This document shows positions 8,637 through 18,435 of a DNA stretch of 64,000 nucleotides, piece by piece; within the stretch, counting starts at the first letter, position 1, and every line of letters starts with the position of its first letter. The notes beneath the pieces were generated by a model. That model did no database searches, had not been told where the DNA came from, and worked only from the letters and a program-made list of their open reading frames with translations. The position numbers and the translations under genes are program-made. This DNA is from Burkholderia ubonensis (GTDB lineage: Bacteria > Pseudomonadota > Gammaproteobacteria > Burkholderiales > Burkholderiaceae): positions 434,001-498,000 of the forward strand of contig NZ_CADFEB010000002.1 in assembly GCF_902833085.1 (NCBI RefSeq), read 5' to 3'.

Positions 8637-11600
8637 GCGGCGCATCGCATCCGCACGCGTCGCTCGAGCTCGACGTGTTCGCCTGTCCGCTGGACGGCGT
8701 CAACCAGATCGAGGCGTCGGCGGGCACCGGCAAGACCTGGAACATCTGCGCGCTGTACGTGCGCCTGCTGCTCGAGAAGGATCTCGGCGCGGACCAGATT
8801 CTCGTCGTGACCTTCACGAAGGCCGCGACCGCGGAATTGCACGAGCGCATCCGCGGCCGGCTCGCGCAGCTCGCGCACGCGCTCGACACCGGCGACGACG
8901 GCGGCGATCCGTTCATCGCGCGGCTCGTCGACACGACGCTCGGCGACGGCGGCGTGCTCGATCCCGAGACGGCGGCGAAGCGGATCCGGCGCGCGCTGCG
9001 CGCCTTCGACCAGGCCGCGATTCATACGATCCACGCGTTCTGCCAGCGCGCGCTGCAGGAGGCCCCGTTCGCGGCCGCGATGCCGTTCGCGTTCGAGATG
9101 CAGGCCGACGATGCGGCGCTGCGCTTCGAGCTCGCGGCGGATTTCTGGCGCACCCGCGTCGAACCGATGGCGGCGCGCTGGCCGGGCTTCGCCGCGTGGC
9201 TCGTCGAATCCGGCGCGGGGCCGGCCGCGCTCGACGCGCAGCTCGCGCGCCGGCTGAAGAAGCCGCTCGCCGCATTGCGCTGGGACGGCGTCGCGGAGCC
9301 GGACGAAACGGCGGAAGCGGCCGCGGCGGAATGTTTCGCGGAGGCGGCCCGGATGTGGGCGGCCGAGCGCGACGCGCTCGACGCATTGCTGCGCGCCGCG
9401 CAGCCGGCGCTCAACCAGCGCTCGCACAAGCCGGAGGCGATCGCCGATGCGCTCGACGCATGGGCCGCGCATTTCGCGCAAGCCGATGCGACGGCCGCGC
9501 TGCCGAAGGCCGCGCTGAAGCTGACGCGCACGGCGCTCGTCAAGGCGACGAAGAAGGGCGGCGCGACGCCCGCGCACCCGTTCTTCGAGATCGCGGACGC
9601 GCTCGACGCGGCGGTGGCCGCGGCCGAGGCCGTGCAGCGCGCGCGCTGGCTCGCGCTGATCGCCGCCTGGCTCGACGAGGCGCCGCGCGAGCTGGCCGAA
9701 CGCAAGCGCACGCGGCGCATCGTGTCGTTCGACGATCTGCTCGCGAACCTGTATCACGCGCTGCACGAGCATCCGTGGCTCGCCGACACGCTGCGCGCGC
9801 GCTATCCGGCCGCGCTGATCGACGAGTTCCAGGATACCGATCCGCTGCAGTTCGCGATCTTCGACCGGATCTTCGCGCCCGGCGGGCCGCTGTTCCTGGT
9901 CGGCGATCCGAAGCAGGCGATCTACAGCTTCCGCGCGGCGGATCTGCACACGTACCTGGCCGCGCGCGCGCGGGCGAGCGCGTGTTACACGCTCGCGGTC
10001 AACCAGCGCTCGACGCCGGCGATCGTCGATGCGTGCAACCGCTTCTTCCAGTCGAACCCGCGCGCGTTCGTGCTCGACGGGCTCGACTATTACCCGGTGC
10101 GCGCGGGCACGCGTGTGCGCGCGCCGCTGGCCGACGAGACGGATGCGGGCCCGGCGGGCGATTTCCGGATCTGGACGCTGCCGGACGGCGACGACGTATG
10201 GCTCAAGCGCGACGCGCAAGCGTATGCCGCGCAGGCGTGCGCGTCGGAGATCGCCCGGTTGATGCGCGGCGCGCGCGACGGCCGCGTGCGGCTCGGCGAT
10301 ACGCCGCTGTCGCCGGGTGACGTCGCGGTGCTCGTGCAGACGCACAAGCAGGGCAGCCTCGTGAAGCGCGAGCTCGCGCGATGGGGGATCGGCAGCGTCG
10401 AGCTCGCGCAGGCATCGGTGTTCTCGACCGGCGACGCCGAGCAGCTCGAGCGCGTGCTCGCGGCGATCGATGCGCCGGGCGACCTGCGGCGGCTGCGCGC
10501 GGCGCTGGCGTCGGACTGGTTCGGCCTCGACGCTCACGCGCTGTGGCGGATGGAGCAGGGCGGCGATGATGCGCCCGGCGCGGATGCCGCCGCTATCGTT
10601 GCCGCCAACGGCGCCGATGCGATGAGCTGGGTCGAGCGCTTTTCGCGCTACCGCCTGGTGTGGCGCGAACGCGGCTTCGCGGTGATGTGGCGCACGTTCA
10701 CGCGCGAGCTGCGGATCGCCGAGCGGCTGATGGCGGGCGCCGACGGCGAGCGCCGCGTGACCGACGTGAACCATCTGGCCGAGCTGACGCAGGCGCGCGC
10801 GTCGGCGCAGCCGGGCATCGCGCCGACGCTGCGCTGGCTGGCCGCGCAACGGCTCGACGGCGGCGGCGAGGACGCGCAGCTGCGCCTCGAATCCGATCGC
10901 AACCTCGTCCAGATCGTGACCGTGCACAAATCGAAGGGGCTCGAATACGCGATCGTGTTCTGCCCGTTCCTGAACGACGGCGCGCTGCGCGAACCGTTCG
11001 CGTCCGGGTTGCCGGACGCACGCGAATATCACGACGAAGCGGGCGATGCGGTGCTGCACTACGGCTGCGACGACGCGGCCGCCGAGCATGCGGCGCGACA
11101 GGCGTTGCGCGAGCAGGCGGCGGAGCGCGCGCGGCTCGTCTACGTGGCGCTCACGCGCGCGGTCTACCGCTGCTATCTCGTCGCGGGGCCGTACCTGTCG
11201 TCGCGCTCGACGCGCGAATCGCGGCGCAGCGTGCTCAACTGGCTCGTGGCCGGCGGCGGCGGGTCGTTCGACGCGTGGCTCGACGAGCCGCCCGACGATG
11301 CGGCGCTCGAACAGGCGTGGCGCGCGCTCGCGGGCGGCGCCGTGAGCGTCGCGCCGCTGCCGGTGCCCGCGCGCCGCGAGCGGCTTGCGGCCGGACACGA
11401 CGCGAACGAGGCGCTGGCGGCGCGCCTGGCGTCGCGCCTGCTGCGGGATGCGTGGCGGATGGCGAGCTTCAGTTCGCTGACGGCGTCGATGGCGCGCGAG
11501 GAGGCGGGCGTCGCGGCCGTGCCGGAAGACGATCTGCGGCCCGATCACGATGCGCTCGCGGCGCTCGCGCCGGATGACGATCCGGGCGATGGGTGGCCGG

Positions 11601-12352
11601 AGGCCGTGCCGCCCGACGACGACATCCTCGTGTTTCCGCGTGGCGCGGCGGCCGGCGAGTGCCTGCACCGCCTGTTCGAGCTGAGCGATTTCACCGATCC
11701 GGGGTCGTGGCACGCGGCCGCGCTCGGCGCGCTGCACGACCGGCCCGTCGAGGCCGAGCCCGAGCTCGGCGAGCGGCTGCCCGCGATGATGGCGCGGCTC
11801 GTCGACGACGTCGTGCGCACCGAGCTCGTGCCGGGCATGCGGCTGGCCGGGCTCGATCCGGCCAGGCGGCTCAACGAAATGGGCTTCCTGTTCGCGGCGC
11901 CGTCGCTGGACCTGACCGCGTTGCGCCGGCTGCTGGTCGCGCACGGGTATCCGGACGTCGCGCTGGAGGCGGGCGTGCTCGCCGGCTACATCAAGGGTTT
12001 CATCGACATGATCGTCGAACATGACGGCCGATTCTGGATCGTCGACTGGAAATCGAACCATCTCGGCAATACGCCGGATGCCTACGGCCCGCGCGCGCTC
12101 GACGCGGCGATGGCCGATCACGCGTATCACCTGCAGGGGCTGCTCTATACGGTCGCGCTGCATCGCTACCTGCGCGGCCGGCTGCGCGACTACGACTACG
12201 ACACGCATATCGCGGGCTACCTGTACCTGTTCGTGCGCGGCGTGCGGCCCGGCTGGCGCAGCGGCGGCGGGCCGGCCGGCGTGCATGCGCGGCGGCCCGC
12301 GCGCGAGCTCGTCGACGCGCTCGACCGGATGATGGAAGGGGGCCGCGCATGA
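8633..12352 (+). CDS. recB: Exodeoxyribonuclease V subunit beta (RecB)
   Basis: RecB, 1239 residues: superfamily 1A 3'-5' helicase fused to the nuclease domain. Walker A is EASAGTGKTWNI near residue 27, followed by VVTFTKAATAEL; Walker B is LIDEFQDTDPLQF near residue 396; VTVHKSKGLEY is the late helicase motif. The C-terminal nuclease shows GFIDMIVEHDGRFWIVDWKS, with the catalytic Asp and Asp-x-Lys near residue 1137, so both motor and nuclease appear intact. The open frame runs back into recC, but the ATG at 8633 in the ATGA overlap, just after GAGGGAGGCGGC, is the clear start. Confidence 0.97.
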   Translation: MSGASHPHASLELDVFACPLDGVNQIEASAGTGKTWNICALYVRLLLEKDLGADQILVVTFTKAATAELHERIRGRLAQLAHALDTGDDGGDPFIARLVDTTLGDGGVLDPETAAKRIRRALRAFDQAAIHTIHAFCQRALQEAPFAAAMPFAFEMQADDAALRFELAADFWRTRVEPMAARWPGFAAWLVESGAGPAALDAQLARRLKKPLAALRWDGVAEPDETAEAAAAECFAEAARMWAAERDALDALLRAAQPALNQRSHKPEAIADALDAWAAHFAQADATAALPKAALKLTRTALVKATKKGGATPAHPFFEIADALDAAVAAAEAVQRARWLALIAAWLDEAPRELAERKRTRRIVSFDDLLANLYHALHEHPWLADTLRARYPAALIDEFQDTDPLQFAIFDRIFAPGGPLFLVGDPKQAIYSFRAADLHTYLAARARASACYTLAVNQRSTPAIVDACNRFFQSNPRAFVLDGLDYYPVRAGTRVRAPLADETDAGPAGDFRIWTLPDGDDVWLKRDAQAYAAQACASEIARLMRGARDGRVRLGDTPLSPGDVAVLVQTHKQGSLVKRELARWGIGSVELAQASVFSTGDAEQLERVLAAIDAPGDLRRLRAALASDWFGLDAHALWRMEQGGDDAPGADAAAIVAANGADAMSWVERFSRYRLVWRERGFAVMWRTFTRELRIAERLMAGADGERRVTDVNHLAELTQARASAQPGIAPTLRWLAAQRLDGGGEDAQLRLESDRNLVQIVTVHKSKGLEYAIVFCPFLNDGALREPFASGLPDAREYHDEAGDAVLHYGCDDAAAEHAARQALREQAAERARLVYVALTRAVYRCYLVAGPYLSSRSTRESRRSVLNWLVAGGGGSFDAWLDEPPDDAALEQAWRALAGGAVSVAPLPVPARRERLAAGHDANEALAARLASRLLRDAWRMASFSSLTASMAREEAGVAAVPEDDLRPDHDALAALAPDDDPGDGWPEAVPPDDDILVFPRGAAAGECLHRLFELSDFTDPGSWHAAALGALHDRPVEAEPELGERLPAMMARLVDDVVRTELVPGMRLAGLDPARRLNEMGFLFAAPSLDLTALRRLLVAHGYPDVALEAGVLAGYIKGFIDMIVEHDGRFWIVDWKSNHLGNTPDAYGPRALDAAMADHAYHLQGLLYTVALHRYLRGRLRDYDYDTHIAGYLYLFVRGVRPGWRSGGGPAGVHARRPARELVDALDRMMEGGRA

Positions 12353-14601
12353 GCACGCCCGACGATACGCTCGAGTTTACCGGCGGCCTCGTCGCGCGCC
12401 TGCCCGAGCCCGCGGATTTCGGCATTGCGCTCGCGGAAGGCTTCGCGCGCCGGATCGGCGATCTCGCGCGCCGTGCGGGCGCGCCGGCCGCGGCGGCGCG
12501 CTGGGCTGCGCGCGCCGCGTTCGCGGCCAGCCGCGCGACCGCCGGCGGACACGTGTGCGTGTCGCTCGGCGCGCTCGCACAGCGTTACGACGAACCGCTC
12601 GCCGACGTGCGCGCGGCGCTCGCGGCGAGCGGCGTCGTCGCGTTCGGCGCGCTCGAGCGCGGCGACGAGCGGCCGCTGATCGTCGACCGGCACGACCGTC
12701 TCTACCTCGCGCGCTATTTCGCGTACGAACGGCGGCTCGCCGAAGCGCTCGTCGCGCAGGCGGGCGCGGTGGCGGCCGACGATGCGCCGGCGCCCGACGT
12801 GCTGCGCGAGCGCCTCGCCCGCTACTTCGGGCCGGCGACCGGCGAAACCGACTGGCAGCGCGTCGCGGCGATCGTGGCGCTGACGGGCCGCGTGACGATC
12901 GTCAGCGGCGGTCCCGGCACCGGCAAGACGACCACCGTCGTCGGCGTGCTCGCGTGCCTGCTCGACGCGCATCCCGGCCTGCGCATCGCGCTGGCCGCGC
13001 CGACCGGCAAGGCCGCGCAACGGATGCAGGAAGCGCTGCACGCACGGGCCGGCGATCTGCCGCCCGAACTCGCCGCGCGCCTGCCGAACACGTCGTATAC
13101 GCTGCACCGCCTGCTGGGCGGCGGCGGGGCGGCGGGGTTCCGCCATCATCGCGACAACCCGCTGCCGTACGACCTGATCGTCGTCGACGAAGCGTCGATG
13201 ATCGACGTCGCGCTGGCCGCGCATCTGCTCGACGCGCTCGCGCCGGGCGCGCGGCTCGTGCTGCTCGGCGACAAGGACCAGCTTGCCGCGGTCGAGGCGG
13301 GCGCCGTGTTCGCCGAACTGAGCGCGCGGCCGTCGTTCAGTGCGGCAGCTTGCGCACGCATCGCGCAGGCGCTCGGCATCGACGAAGCGGCGTTCGTCGC
13401 GGCGCTGCCGACGCCGGCCGATGCGGAGCCGGACGCAGCCGCGGCGGCGGTCGCGATCGGGCGCACGCGGGTCGCGCCGCCGCCGGCCGGCCCCCGCCAG
13501 GCGTCGCTGTTCGATGATGAACCACCTGCGGCTGTGGCGACGGCCGACGAAGCCGCGGGCGACGCCGACGACGCCGACGACGCCGACGACGCTGACGACG
13601 CTGACGATGGGCCCGCATGGATCGAGGCCGACGAACTCGCGTGGCTCGACGCGGCCGCGTTGCCGCCGCTCGATGCCGGTGCCGCGCAGCGCGTCGCGGC
13701 GATGATTCCCGTTTCCCGGGAGGACGTCGAGGCCGCTGAAGCGGCTGAAGCAACCCCACCGGCGCCGCTCGCGGATTGCGTCGTGTGGCTCGAGCGCAAT
13801 TACCGCTTCGGGCTCGATTCGCCGATCGGCCGCCTGTCGCTGGCGATACGCCGCGGCGACGTGCAGGAGGCGCTCGACGCGCTGCCGGCGAGCGACGCGG
13901 CCGCCGCATCGTTCCACGAGGATGCCGGCGACGCGCTCGCCGCGACGACCGTCGAACGGCTCGCGCGTCGCTTTTCCGCCTATCTGGACGCGTTGCAGGA
14001 TGCGCTCGCTGCCGCCGCGCCGGACCCGTTGCCGCTGTTCGACGCGCTCAACCGCTTCCGGATCCTGTGCGCGACGCGTGGCGGGGCGCGCGGCGCCGAA
14101 CACGTCAATGCGCTCGTCGCGGCGCACGTGCGCCGCGCCGCGCGCGTGCCGCTCGCGGTCGGCGCGCACTGGTTCACCGGGCGGCCGATCATGGTGACGC
14201 GCAACGACTATGCGCTCGGGCTGTTCAACGGCGACATCGGCATCGCGCTGCCCGACGCGCAGGGCGTGCTGCGCGTGTGGTTCAAGCGGGCGGACGGTAC
14301 CGCGCGCGCGGTGTCGCCGGCCGCGCTGCCGCCGCACGAGACCGCGTTCGCGCTGACCGTTCACAAATCGCAGGGCTCGGAATTCGACGAAGCCGCGCTC
14401 GTACTGCCGGCGACGTTCGGCCGCGTGCTGTCGCGCGAGCTGGTCTATACGGCGGTGACGCGGGCGCGCACGCGCGTGCAGGTGATCGGCGGGCGGCGCG
14501 TGCTCGCGCAGGCGATCGCGACGCGCACGCAGCGTGATTCGGGGCTGTCGGCGCGCATCGCCGAGGCGCTCGCGCGGTGCGCCACGGAGGCGTCGCGATG
14601 A
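12349..14601 (+). CDS. recD: Exodeoxyribonuclease V subunit alpha (RecD)
   Basis: RecD, 750 residues, the 5'-3' superfamily 1B motor of RecBCD. Walker A is [10 protein letters not shown] near residue 187, Walker [10 protein letters not shown] near residue 279, and the C-terminal motif [14 protein letters not shown] is present. The protein is longer than E. coli RecD (about 610) because of a low-complexity insertion at about residues 350-450, rich in Ala, Asp, Glu and Pro and including an Asp-Asp-Ala repeat. The insertion lies between the helicase motor halves and probably loops out of the fold. Start and stop both form ATGA overlaps with recB and arfB. Confidence 0.95.
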   Translation: MSTPDDTLEFTGGLVARLPEPADFGIALAEGFARRIGDLARRAGAPAAAARWAARAAFAASRATAGGHVCVSLGALAQRYDEPLADVRAALAASGVVAFGALERGDERPLIVDRHDRLYLARYFAYERRLAEALVAQAGAVAADDAPAPDVLRERLARYFGPATGETDWQRVAAIVALTGRVTIVSGGPGTGKTTTVVGVLACLLDAHPGLRIALAAPTGKAAQRMQEALHARAGDLPPELAARLPNTSYTLHRLLGGGGAAGFRHHRDNPLPYDLIVVDEASMIDVALAAHLLDALAPGARLVLLGDKDQLAAVEAGAVFAELSARPSFSAAACARIAQALGIDEAAFVAALPTPADAEPDAAAAAVAIGRTRVAPPPAGPRQASLFDDEPPAAVATADEAAGDADDADDADDADDADDGPAWIEADELAWLDAAALPPLDAGAAQRVAAMIPVSREDVEAAEAAEATPPAPLADCVVWLERNYRFGLDSPIGRLSLAIRRGDVQEALDALPASDAAAASFHEDAGDALAATTVERLARRFSAYLDALQDALAAAAPDPLPLFDALNRFRILCATRGGARGAEHVNALVAAHVRRAARVPLAVGAHWFTGRPIMVTRNDYALGLFNGDIGIALPDAQGVLRVWFKRADGTARAVSPAALPPHETAFALTVHKSQGSEFDEAALVLPATFGRVLSRELVYTAVTRARTRVQVIGGRRVLAQAIATRTQRDSGLSARIAEALARCATEASR
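13561..13605 (+). repeat. 9-bp tandem repeat inside recD encoding Asp-Ala-Asp units
   Basis: Five tandem units of GACGCCGAC, the last two with a synonymous T, encode an acidic (DAD)n tract in the RecD insertion. A 9-bp unit keeps the reading frame whatever the copy number, so length could vary between strains without inactivating the gene. Confidence 0.85.
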
Positions 14602-15002
14602 TGATCCGCTATACGCTCGATCCGGCCGAGATCGAATGGACCGCGGTGCGTGCGCAGGGCGCGGGCGGACAGAACGTCAACAAGGTGTCGAGCGCGATCC
14701 ACCTGCGCTTCGACATCCGCGCGTCGTCGCTGCCGCCGCTGCTCAAGGAGCGGCTGCTCGCACTGTCCGATCAGCGCATCACGCGCGACGGCGTCGTCGT
14801 GATCAAGTCGCAGGAGCACCGGACCCAGGAGCGCAACCGCGAAGCCGCGCTGGCGCGGCTCGACGCGTTGATTCGCGGCGTCGCCGTCACGCCGCGCGCG
14901 CGCGTCGCGACCCGGCCGACGCGCGCGTCCAAAGAGCGGCGGCTGGAGCACAAGGCGCGCCGCAGCGTCGTGAAGTCCGGGCGGGGGAAGATCGTGGATT
15001 GA
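14598..15002 (+). CDS. arfB: Alternative ribosome-rescue factor ArfB (YaeJ, peptidyl-tRNA hydrolase)
   Basis: A 134-residue class I release-factor-like hydrolase that frees peptidyl-tRNA from stalled ribosomes. The catalytic GGQ is in [16 protein letters not shown] near residue 25, followed by the conserved HLRFDI, and the C-terminus is a basic tail ([20 protein letters not shown]) that would enter the mRNA channel. It lacks the stop-codon-recognition domain of RF1/RF2. GGAGG at 14586-14590 fits the ATG at 14598, which overlaps the recD stop, so arfB is the last gene of the recCBD operon. It converges on the EAL gene with an 8-bp gap. Confidence 0.93.
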   Translation: MMIRYTLDPAEIEWTAVRAQGAGGQNVNKVSSAIHLRFDIRASSLPPLLKERLLALSDQRITRDGVVVIKSQEHRTQERNREAALARLDALIRGVAVTPRARVATRPTRASKERRLEHKARRSVVKSGRGKIVD

Positions 15003-15011
15003 CGCGCGCCG

Positions 15012-16292
15012 TCAGCGCATGATCGTGCCCGCGCTGTCGAGCACGAAGTCGACGCAGAACACGACGAGCCGCTCGTGCACGCGGGTCGCGACGGCGGCCG
15101 TATAGCAATCGCGGCCTTCCGTCAGCGAGAAGTGCGGCCCCATCAGCGCGACGCGGCCCGGCGCGGCGATCGCGCGCTGGAAGTACGGGCGCCGCGACCA
15201 GTTGCTGTGCGTTTCCGGGAACAGCGGCGCGAGGCGTGTGGTGGCCGGATTGCGCTCGTCGGGCTGCGCGCTGATCGACGGCAGGAACTGTTCGCCGATC
15301 TCGTTCGTGACGAACACGCGGCGCGCCGACGGCATCACGAGCACGCGCTGCGCGGCGTTGTGCAGGTCGCCGCTCGCGGCGAATGCGGCCGCGCCGGCGA
15401 GCACGAGCCGTTCGATCGCATCGAAGCCCGGCTGCGCGGTGCTCGTCTGCGCGTGGCGGCGGGCGATGAAGCGCTTCCACGCGGCATCGAGCAGCGCGGG
15501 CGCCGCCGCGCTCGCGCGGGCGATCGACGGGTCGGGCTGGCCGAACTGGAAGCCCTGCACGAAATCGATGTCCGCTTCCATCAGCGCCTGCAGTGCGTCG
15601 TCGCTCTCGACGCCTTCCGCGAGCACCATCGCGCCGGCCTGATGCAGCATCGACACGAGGTGATGCATGATGCGGCGGTCCTCGGCGGACCACGTCGCGC
15701 GCTCGACGAGCGAGCGGTCGAGCTTGACGATGTCGGGCTTCGCGCGCCACACGCGGTCGAAATTCGAGAAGCCGGTGCCGAAATCGTCGATCGCGATCAG
15801 GAAGTCGCGGTGCTGGATCATGTCGATCGTGCGGGCGAGCGCGGCTTCGTCGCGCGACGGCTGCTCGACGACCTCGAGCACGACGCGGTTCGGCGGCAAC
15901 GCGAAATGCTTGCACAGCAACTCGACGAACTCGCGCTGCACGAGGCCCGAATCGAGCACGCGCGGCGTCACGTTCAGGAACAGCCAGCCGTCGCCGATGC
16001 CTTGCGCGACGAAATTGGCGGTATGCAGGCAGCGGGCGAGCCGGTCGAGCAGCAGCGCGTCGGCGACGCCGCGTTGCTGCTCGAACAGGATGCCGGGCGA
16101 CAGCGTCTCGCCGTTCGCATCGGTCGCGCGCAGCAGCGCTTCATAGCCGACGACGCGCTTGTGCGTGATCGACAGCACCGGCTGGAACACGCTGCGCAGC
16201 GTCACGCCGCGATAGTCGGTCACCCAGCCGCTGGGCGTCGGCGTGAGGCGTTCGAGCAAGGATTCGAGTGAAAGGCCACGGGTCTGCGGCAT
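15012..16292 (-). CDS. EAL-domain cyclic-di-GMP phosphodiesterase with C-terminal sensor-like domain
   Basis: 426 residues. The EAL domain spans about residues 25-255 and keeps the catalytic set: GYEALLR (51-55), LFLNVTP, VVLEVVEQ, IDDFGTGFSNF, VKLDRSL, LAEGVES and DFVQGFQFG, so hydrolysis of cyclic di-GMP is expected. There is no GGDEF partner and no membrane segment. The C-terminal 150 residues resemble the PAS-like sensor part of YkuI-type proteins (RRVFVTNEIGEQFLPS, NWSRRPYFQRAI), which could bind a ligand; this part is inferred. No good ribosome-binding site precedes the ATG, and a 30-codon ORF ends 1 bp before it, so translation is probably coupled. Confidence 0.9.
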   Translation of the reverse strand: MPQTRGLSLESLLERLTPTPSGWVTDYRGVTLRSVFQPVLSITHKRVVGYEALLRATDANGETLSPGILFEQQRGVADALLLDRLARCLHTANFVAQGIGDGWLFLNVTPRVLDSGLVQREFVELLCKHFALPPNRVVLEVVEQPSRDEAALARTIDMIQHRDFLIAIDDFGTGFSNFDRVWRAKPDIVKLDRSLVERATWSAEDRRIMHHLVSMLHQAGAMVLAEGVESDDALQALMEADIDFVQGFQFGQPDPSIARASAAAPALLDAAWKRFIARRHAQTSTAQPGFDAIERLVLAGAAAFAASGDLHNAAQRVLVMPSARRVFVTNEIGEQFLPSISAQPDERNPATTRLAPLFPETHSNWSRRPYFQRAIAAPGRVALMGPHFSLTEGRDCYTAAVATRVHERLVVFCVDFVLDSAGTIMR

Positions 16293-16293
16293 G

Positions 16294-16386
16294 TCAGCGG
16301 CGCCCCGGGACGAACGGCAACGCAGTGTCGCGGCGCGCCGCCGAAGCGGCCGCGCGCGCAGGCAGGCGCGGTAGAACGAGGTCCAT
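16294..16386 (-). CDS. Possible 30-residue coupled leader ORF upstream of the EAL gene
   Basis: A perfect AGGAGG stands 8 bases before an ATG at 16386 on the minus strand. The frame encodes 30 residues, basic and Ala/Arg-rich (starts MDLVLPRLPARAAASAARRD), and its TGA is separated from the EAL gene ATG by one base. The EAL start itself lacks a clear Shine-Dalgarno, so the short frame may serve mainly to bring ribosomes to it. No family is recognised, and it could be only a regulatory leader. Confidence 0.45.
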   Translation of the reverse strand: MDLVLPRLPARAAASAARRDTALPFVPGRR

Positions 16387-16552
16387 CTTGGCCGCCTCCT
16401 GCGGATAAGTGTTCCGAGTGTAGCGGGATACGCCCGGTTGGCGTATCAGGGTAACTCCACACGCTCTGCGCGTACAACCCGGTCCGGCGGGAAGGCGCGC
16501 GCAGGCATCGACATGGATCAACGGAAACCGTGATGCGGGAGAGGCGGCGCGA

Positions 16553-16580
16553 ACGCAAAAAACGCGCCCATGCGGGCGCG
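16553..16580 (-). terminator. Rho-independent terminator after the DMT transporter gene
   Basis: On the minus strand a CGCGCCC/GGGCGCG stem with a four-base loop (16563-16580) is followed at once by a run of T (six A on the plus strand). It lies about 50 bp after the stop of the minus-strand DMT gene at 16632. Confidence 0.75.
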
Positions 16581-16631
16581 TCCGGCGCGCATCCGGGCGG
16601 GCATCGGGCCAGGCCGACGCCCGCGCGTTGG

Positions 16632-17546
16632 TCAGGTCGCCGGCCGCATGCCGGGCAGCCGCTTGATCACGCCGGTCGCGAGCGCCGTACCGGCGAGCAC
16701 GATCGCACAGCCCTCGAGCATCACGGCCGACACGTGTTCGCCGAGGAACAGCGCGCCCCACAGCAGGCCGAACACCGGGATCACGAACGTCACGGTGATC
16801 GCGCGGGCCGGCCCGACGTGCGCGATCAGGTAGAAGAAGATGAAATACGCGATGCCCGTGCACGCGATGCCGAGGCCGAGGACGGCGCCCCACGCGTGCG
16901 CGCCGATCGGCGCGGCCGGCCAGGTCGCGATCGCGAACGGCAGCAGCAGCACCGTCGAGCCGATCATGCTGCCGGTCGCGTTGACGAGCGGGTCGACGCC
17001 GGTCAGCTTGCGCTTCGTGTAGTTGGCCGCGATGCCATACAGCAGCGTCGCGCCGAGCGCCGCGGCCGCGGCGAGTGCGGTCGCGCCCGCGCCGGCGCCG
17101 CCGTGCGCGCTCGCAACCTGGTCCCAGACGAGCGTGAGCACGCCGGCGAAGCCGATCACGAGGCCGAGCGCGCGCGGCAGCGACAGCTTGTCCTTCAGCC
17201 ACACGTACGCGACGAGCGCGCCCCACAGCGGCGTCGTCGCGTTGATCACCGACGTCACGCCGGCCGACAGCGTGAGTTCCGCGAACGCGAACAGGCAGAA
17301 CGGCGCGCCGGAGTTGAGCGCACCGACGACGAACAGCGGCCATGCATGGCGGCGCAGTTGCGCGCCGAGCGTGGCGGGCGCAATGCGCGTCAGCGCGAGC
17401 CCGAGCAGGAACAGCGCGCCGATGCCGACGCGCAGCACCATCAGCGGCGCGACGCCGAACTCGGCGACGCCGATTCGGATGAACAGGAACGACGCGCCCC
17501 ACAGGGCGGCGAGCACGGTCAGCAGGCAGGCATTTTTAGGTGACAT
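16632..17546 (-). CDS. DMT superfamily transporter (EamA family)
   Basis: A 304-residue inner-membrane protein made of two EamA repeats, about 10 membrane segments, the standard size for this drug/metabolite exporter family. The start MSPKNACLLTVLAALWGASFLFIRIGVA is the typical first EamA helix with the WGxxF motif; the second repeat begins near residue 155 (GATLLYGIAANYTKR). The in-frame extension upstream of the ATG at 17546 has no homology and overlaps the lipoprotein gene. The substrate cannot be told from sequence; relatives export amino acids or other metabolites. A terminator follows at 16553-16580. Confidence 0.85.
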   Translation of the reverse strand: MSPKNACLLTVLAALWGASFLFIRIGVAEFGVAPLMVLRVGIGALFLLGLALTRIAPATLGAQLRRHAWPLFVVGALNSGAPFCLFAFAELTLSAGVTSVINATTPLWGALVAYVWLKDKLSLPRALGLVIGFAGVLTLVWDQVASAHGGAGAGATALAAAAALGATLLYGIAANYTKRKLTGVDPLVNATGSMIGSTVLLLPFAIATWPAAPIGAHAWGAVLGLGIACTGIAYFIFFYLIAHVGPARAITVTFVIPVFGLLWGALFLGEHVSAVMLEGCAIVLAGTALATGVIKRLPGMRPAT

Positions 17547-17680
17547 CGGTCGTGACGCGCAGGGCAGGGAAGGGGATGCGCTGCATCTTACACCGCGTAT
17601 CCCGGCCGACGTTTCACGATTGGATGAAATGACAAGAAACGGTAGATTCGCGACGGCTCGCGAGCCGTCGCGCGCGGCCT

Positions 17681-17935
17681 TCAGTGGTGATGATGCCAGC
17701 CGCCGCCGCGCCCGCCGAAGCCGAAATTGAGCGATACCGCCGGCCCCCACCAGCCGCCCCAGGCCGGTGCATAGGCGGGCGCCGGATAGTAGTAGGCGGG
17801 CGCGGGCTCGACATACACCGGCGCGGTCTGGACCGGCGCCGCCGCGTAATAGCCGGACGGATAGTAGCCGTACGGGTAGTAGCAGCCGGCGAGAGACGCG
17901 CACGCGAGCGCCGCTGCGACGAAGGTTCTGGTCAT
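17681..17935 (-). CDS. Small Tyr/Pro-rich lipoprotein
   Basis: An 84-residue predicted lipoprotein. The signal peptide ends in a lipobox LAGC with the modified cysteine at residue 18. The mature part is dominated by Tyr, Pro and Ala (YYPYGYYPSGYYAAAPVQ), then Gly/Trp-rich sequence and a C-terminal run of four His. Similar short YXP-rich lipoproteins occur in Burkholderia but no function is known to me. It lies about 135 bp upstream of the DMT gene on the same strand, probably as a separate unit. Confidence 0.75.
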   Translation of the reverse strand: MTRTFVAAALACASLAGCYYPYGYYPSGYYAAAPVQTAPVYVEPAPAYYYPAPAYAPAWGGWWGPAVSLNFGFGGRGGGWHHHH

Positions 17936-18222
17936 GATGTCTCCCCGGCGAGGCAGGCGAAGCGCCGATGCTTTAGCTTAGGTTGCGTGTGCGTGACAGG
18001 GTATGCAAAACGGTAACGGATCATTTCGCGTACCGGTACGGAAACCGCTGAGGGAACCGCCGCGGACATCGCATTGCGCAATGCACAAGATGCTACGTAC
18101 TCCACATCGCACCGTCATCCACGCGGCCCACGCCGCCGGCGCGCATGCGAAAACGGCGCTGCCGCAAGCGGGTAGCGCCGTCCGGTCCGGCTCGGCCTGC
18201 GCGCCGCGAGGGCGCGACGGGC

Positions 18223-18435
18223 CTACTTGCCGACCTGGTTGCCGATGATGCCGCCGGCGGCCGCGCCGCCGAGGGTCGACAGCGCATTGCCGCCGATCGC
18301 CGCACCGGCGACGCCGCCGACGCCCGCGCCGATGGCCGTGTCGCGCTGACGTCTCGTCATCGAGTCGCATGCCGTCAGGCTGGCCATCGTCGCGACGAGC
18401 AATGCGTACACCCCAATACGTCGGATCGAGTTCAT
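18223..18435 (-). CDS. Glycine-zipper lipoprotein (OsmB-like)
   Basis: A 70-residue lipoprotein with a signal peptide ending in the lipobox LTAC (Cys at about residue 23), then an Arg-rich turn and a glycine-zipper two-helix hairpin (GAGVGGVAGAAIGG, GGAAAGGIIGNQVG). OsmB and related outer-membrane or periplasmic lipoproteins share this layout and are often stress induced. The gene has its own upstream region; no regulator site was recognised. Confidence 0.8.
   Translation of the reverse strand: MNSIRRIGVYALLVATMASLTACDSMTRRQRDTAIGAGVGGVAGAAIGGNALSTLGGAAAGGIIGNQVGK

Noticed and set aside
5175-12286. Very long minus-strand open frames (over 1100 and 1300 codons) opposite recC and recB
   Set aside because: They are Arg/Ala/Gly-rich translations of the antisense strand of high-GC genes, with no domains or ribosome sites; recC and recB on the plus strand explain the DNA fully.
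13561-13605. CRISPR-like repeat
   Set aside because: Nine-base units without spacers inside the recD reading frame; no CRISPR array or cas gene was seen anywhere in the window.
16294-17502. Long minus-strand frame of about 400 codons overlapping the DMT gene
   Set aside because: It is Arg-rich and out of frame with the EamA transporter; only its last 30 codons, with their own ribosome site, are worth considering.
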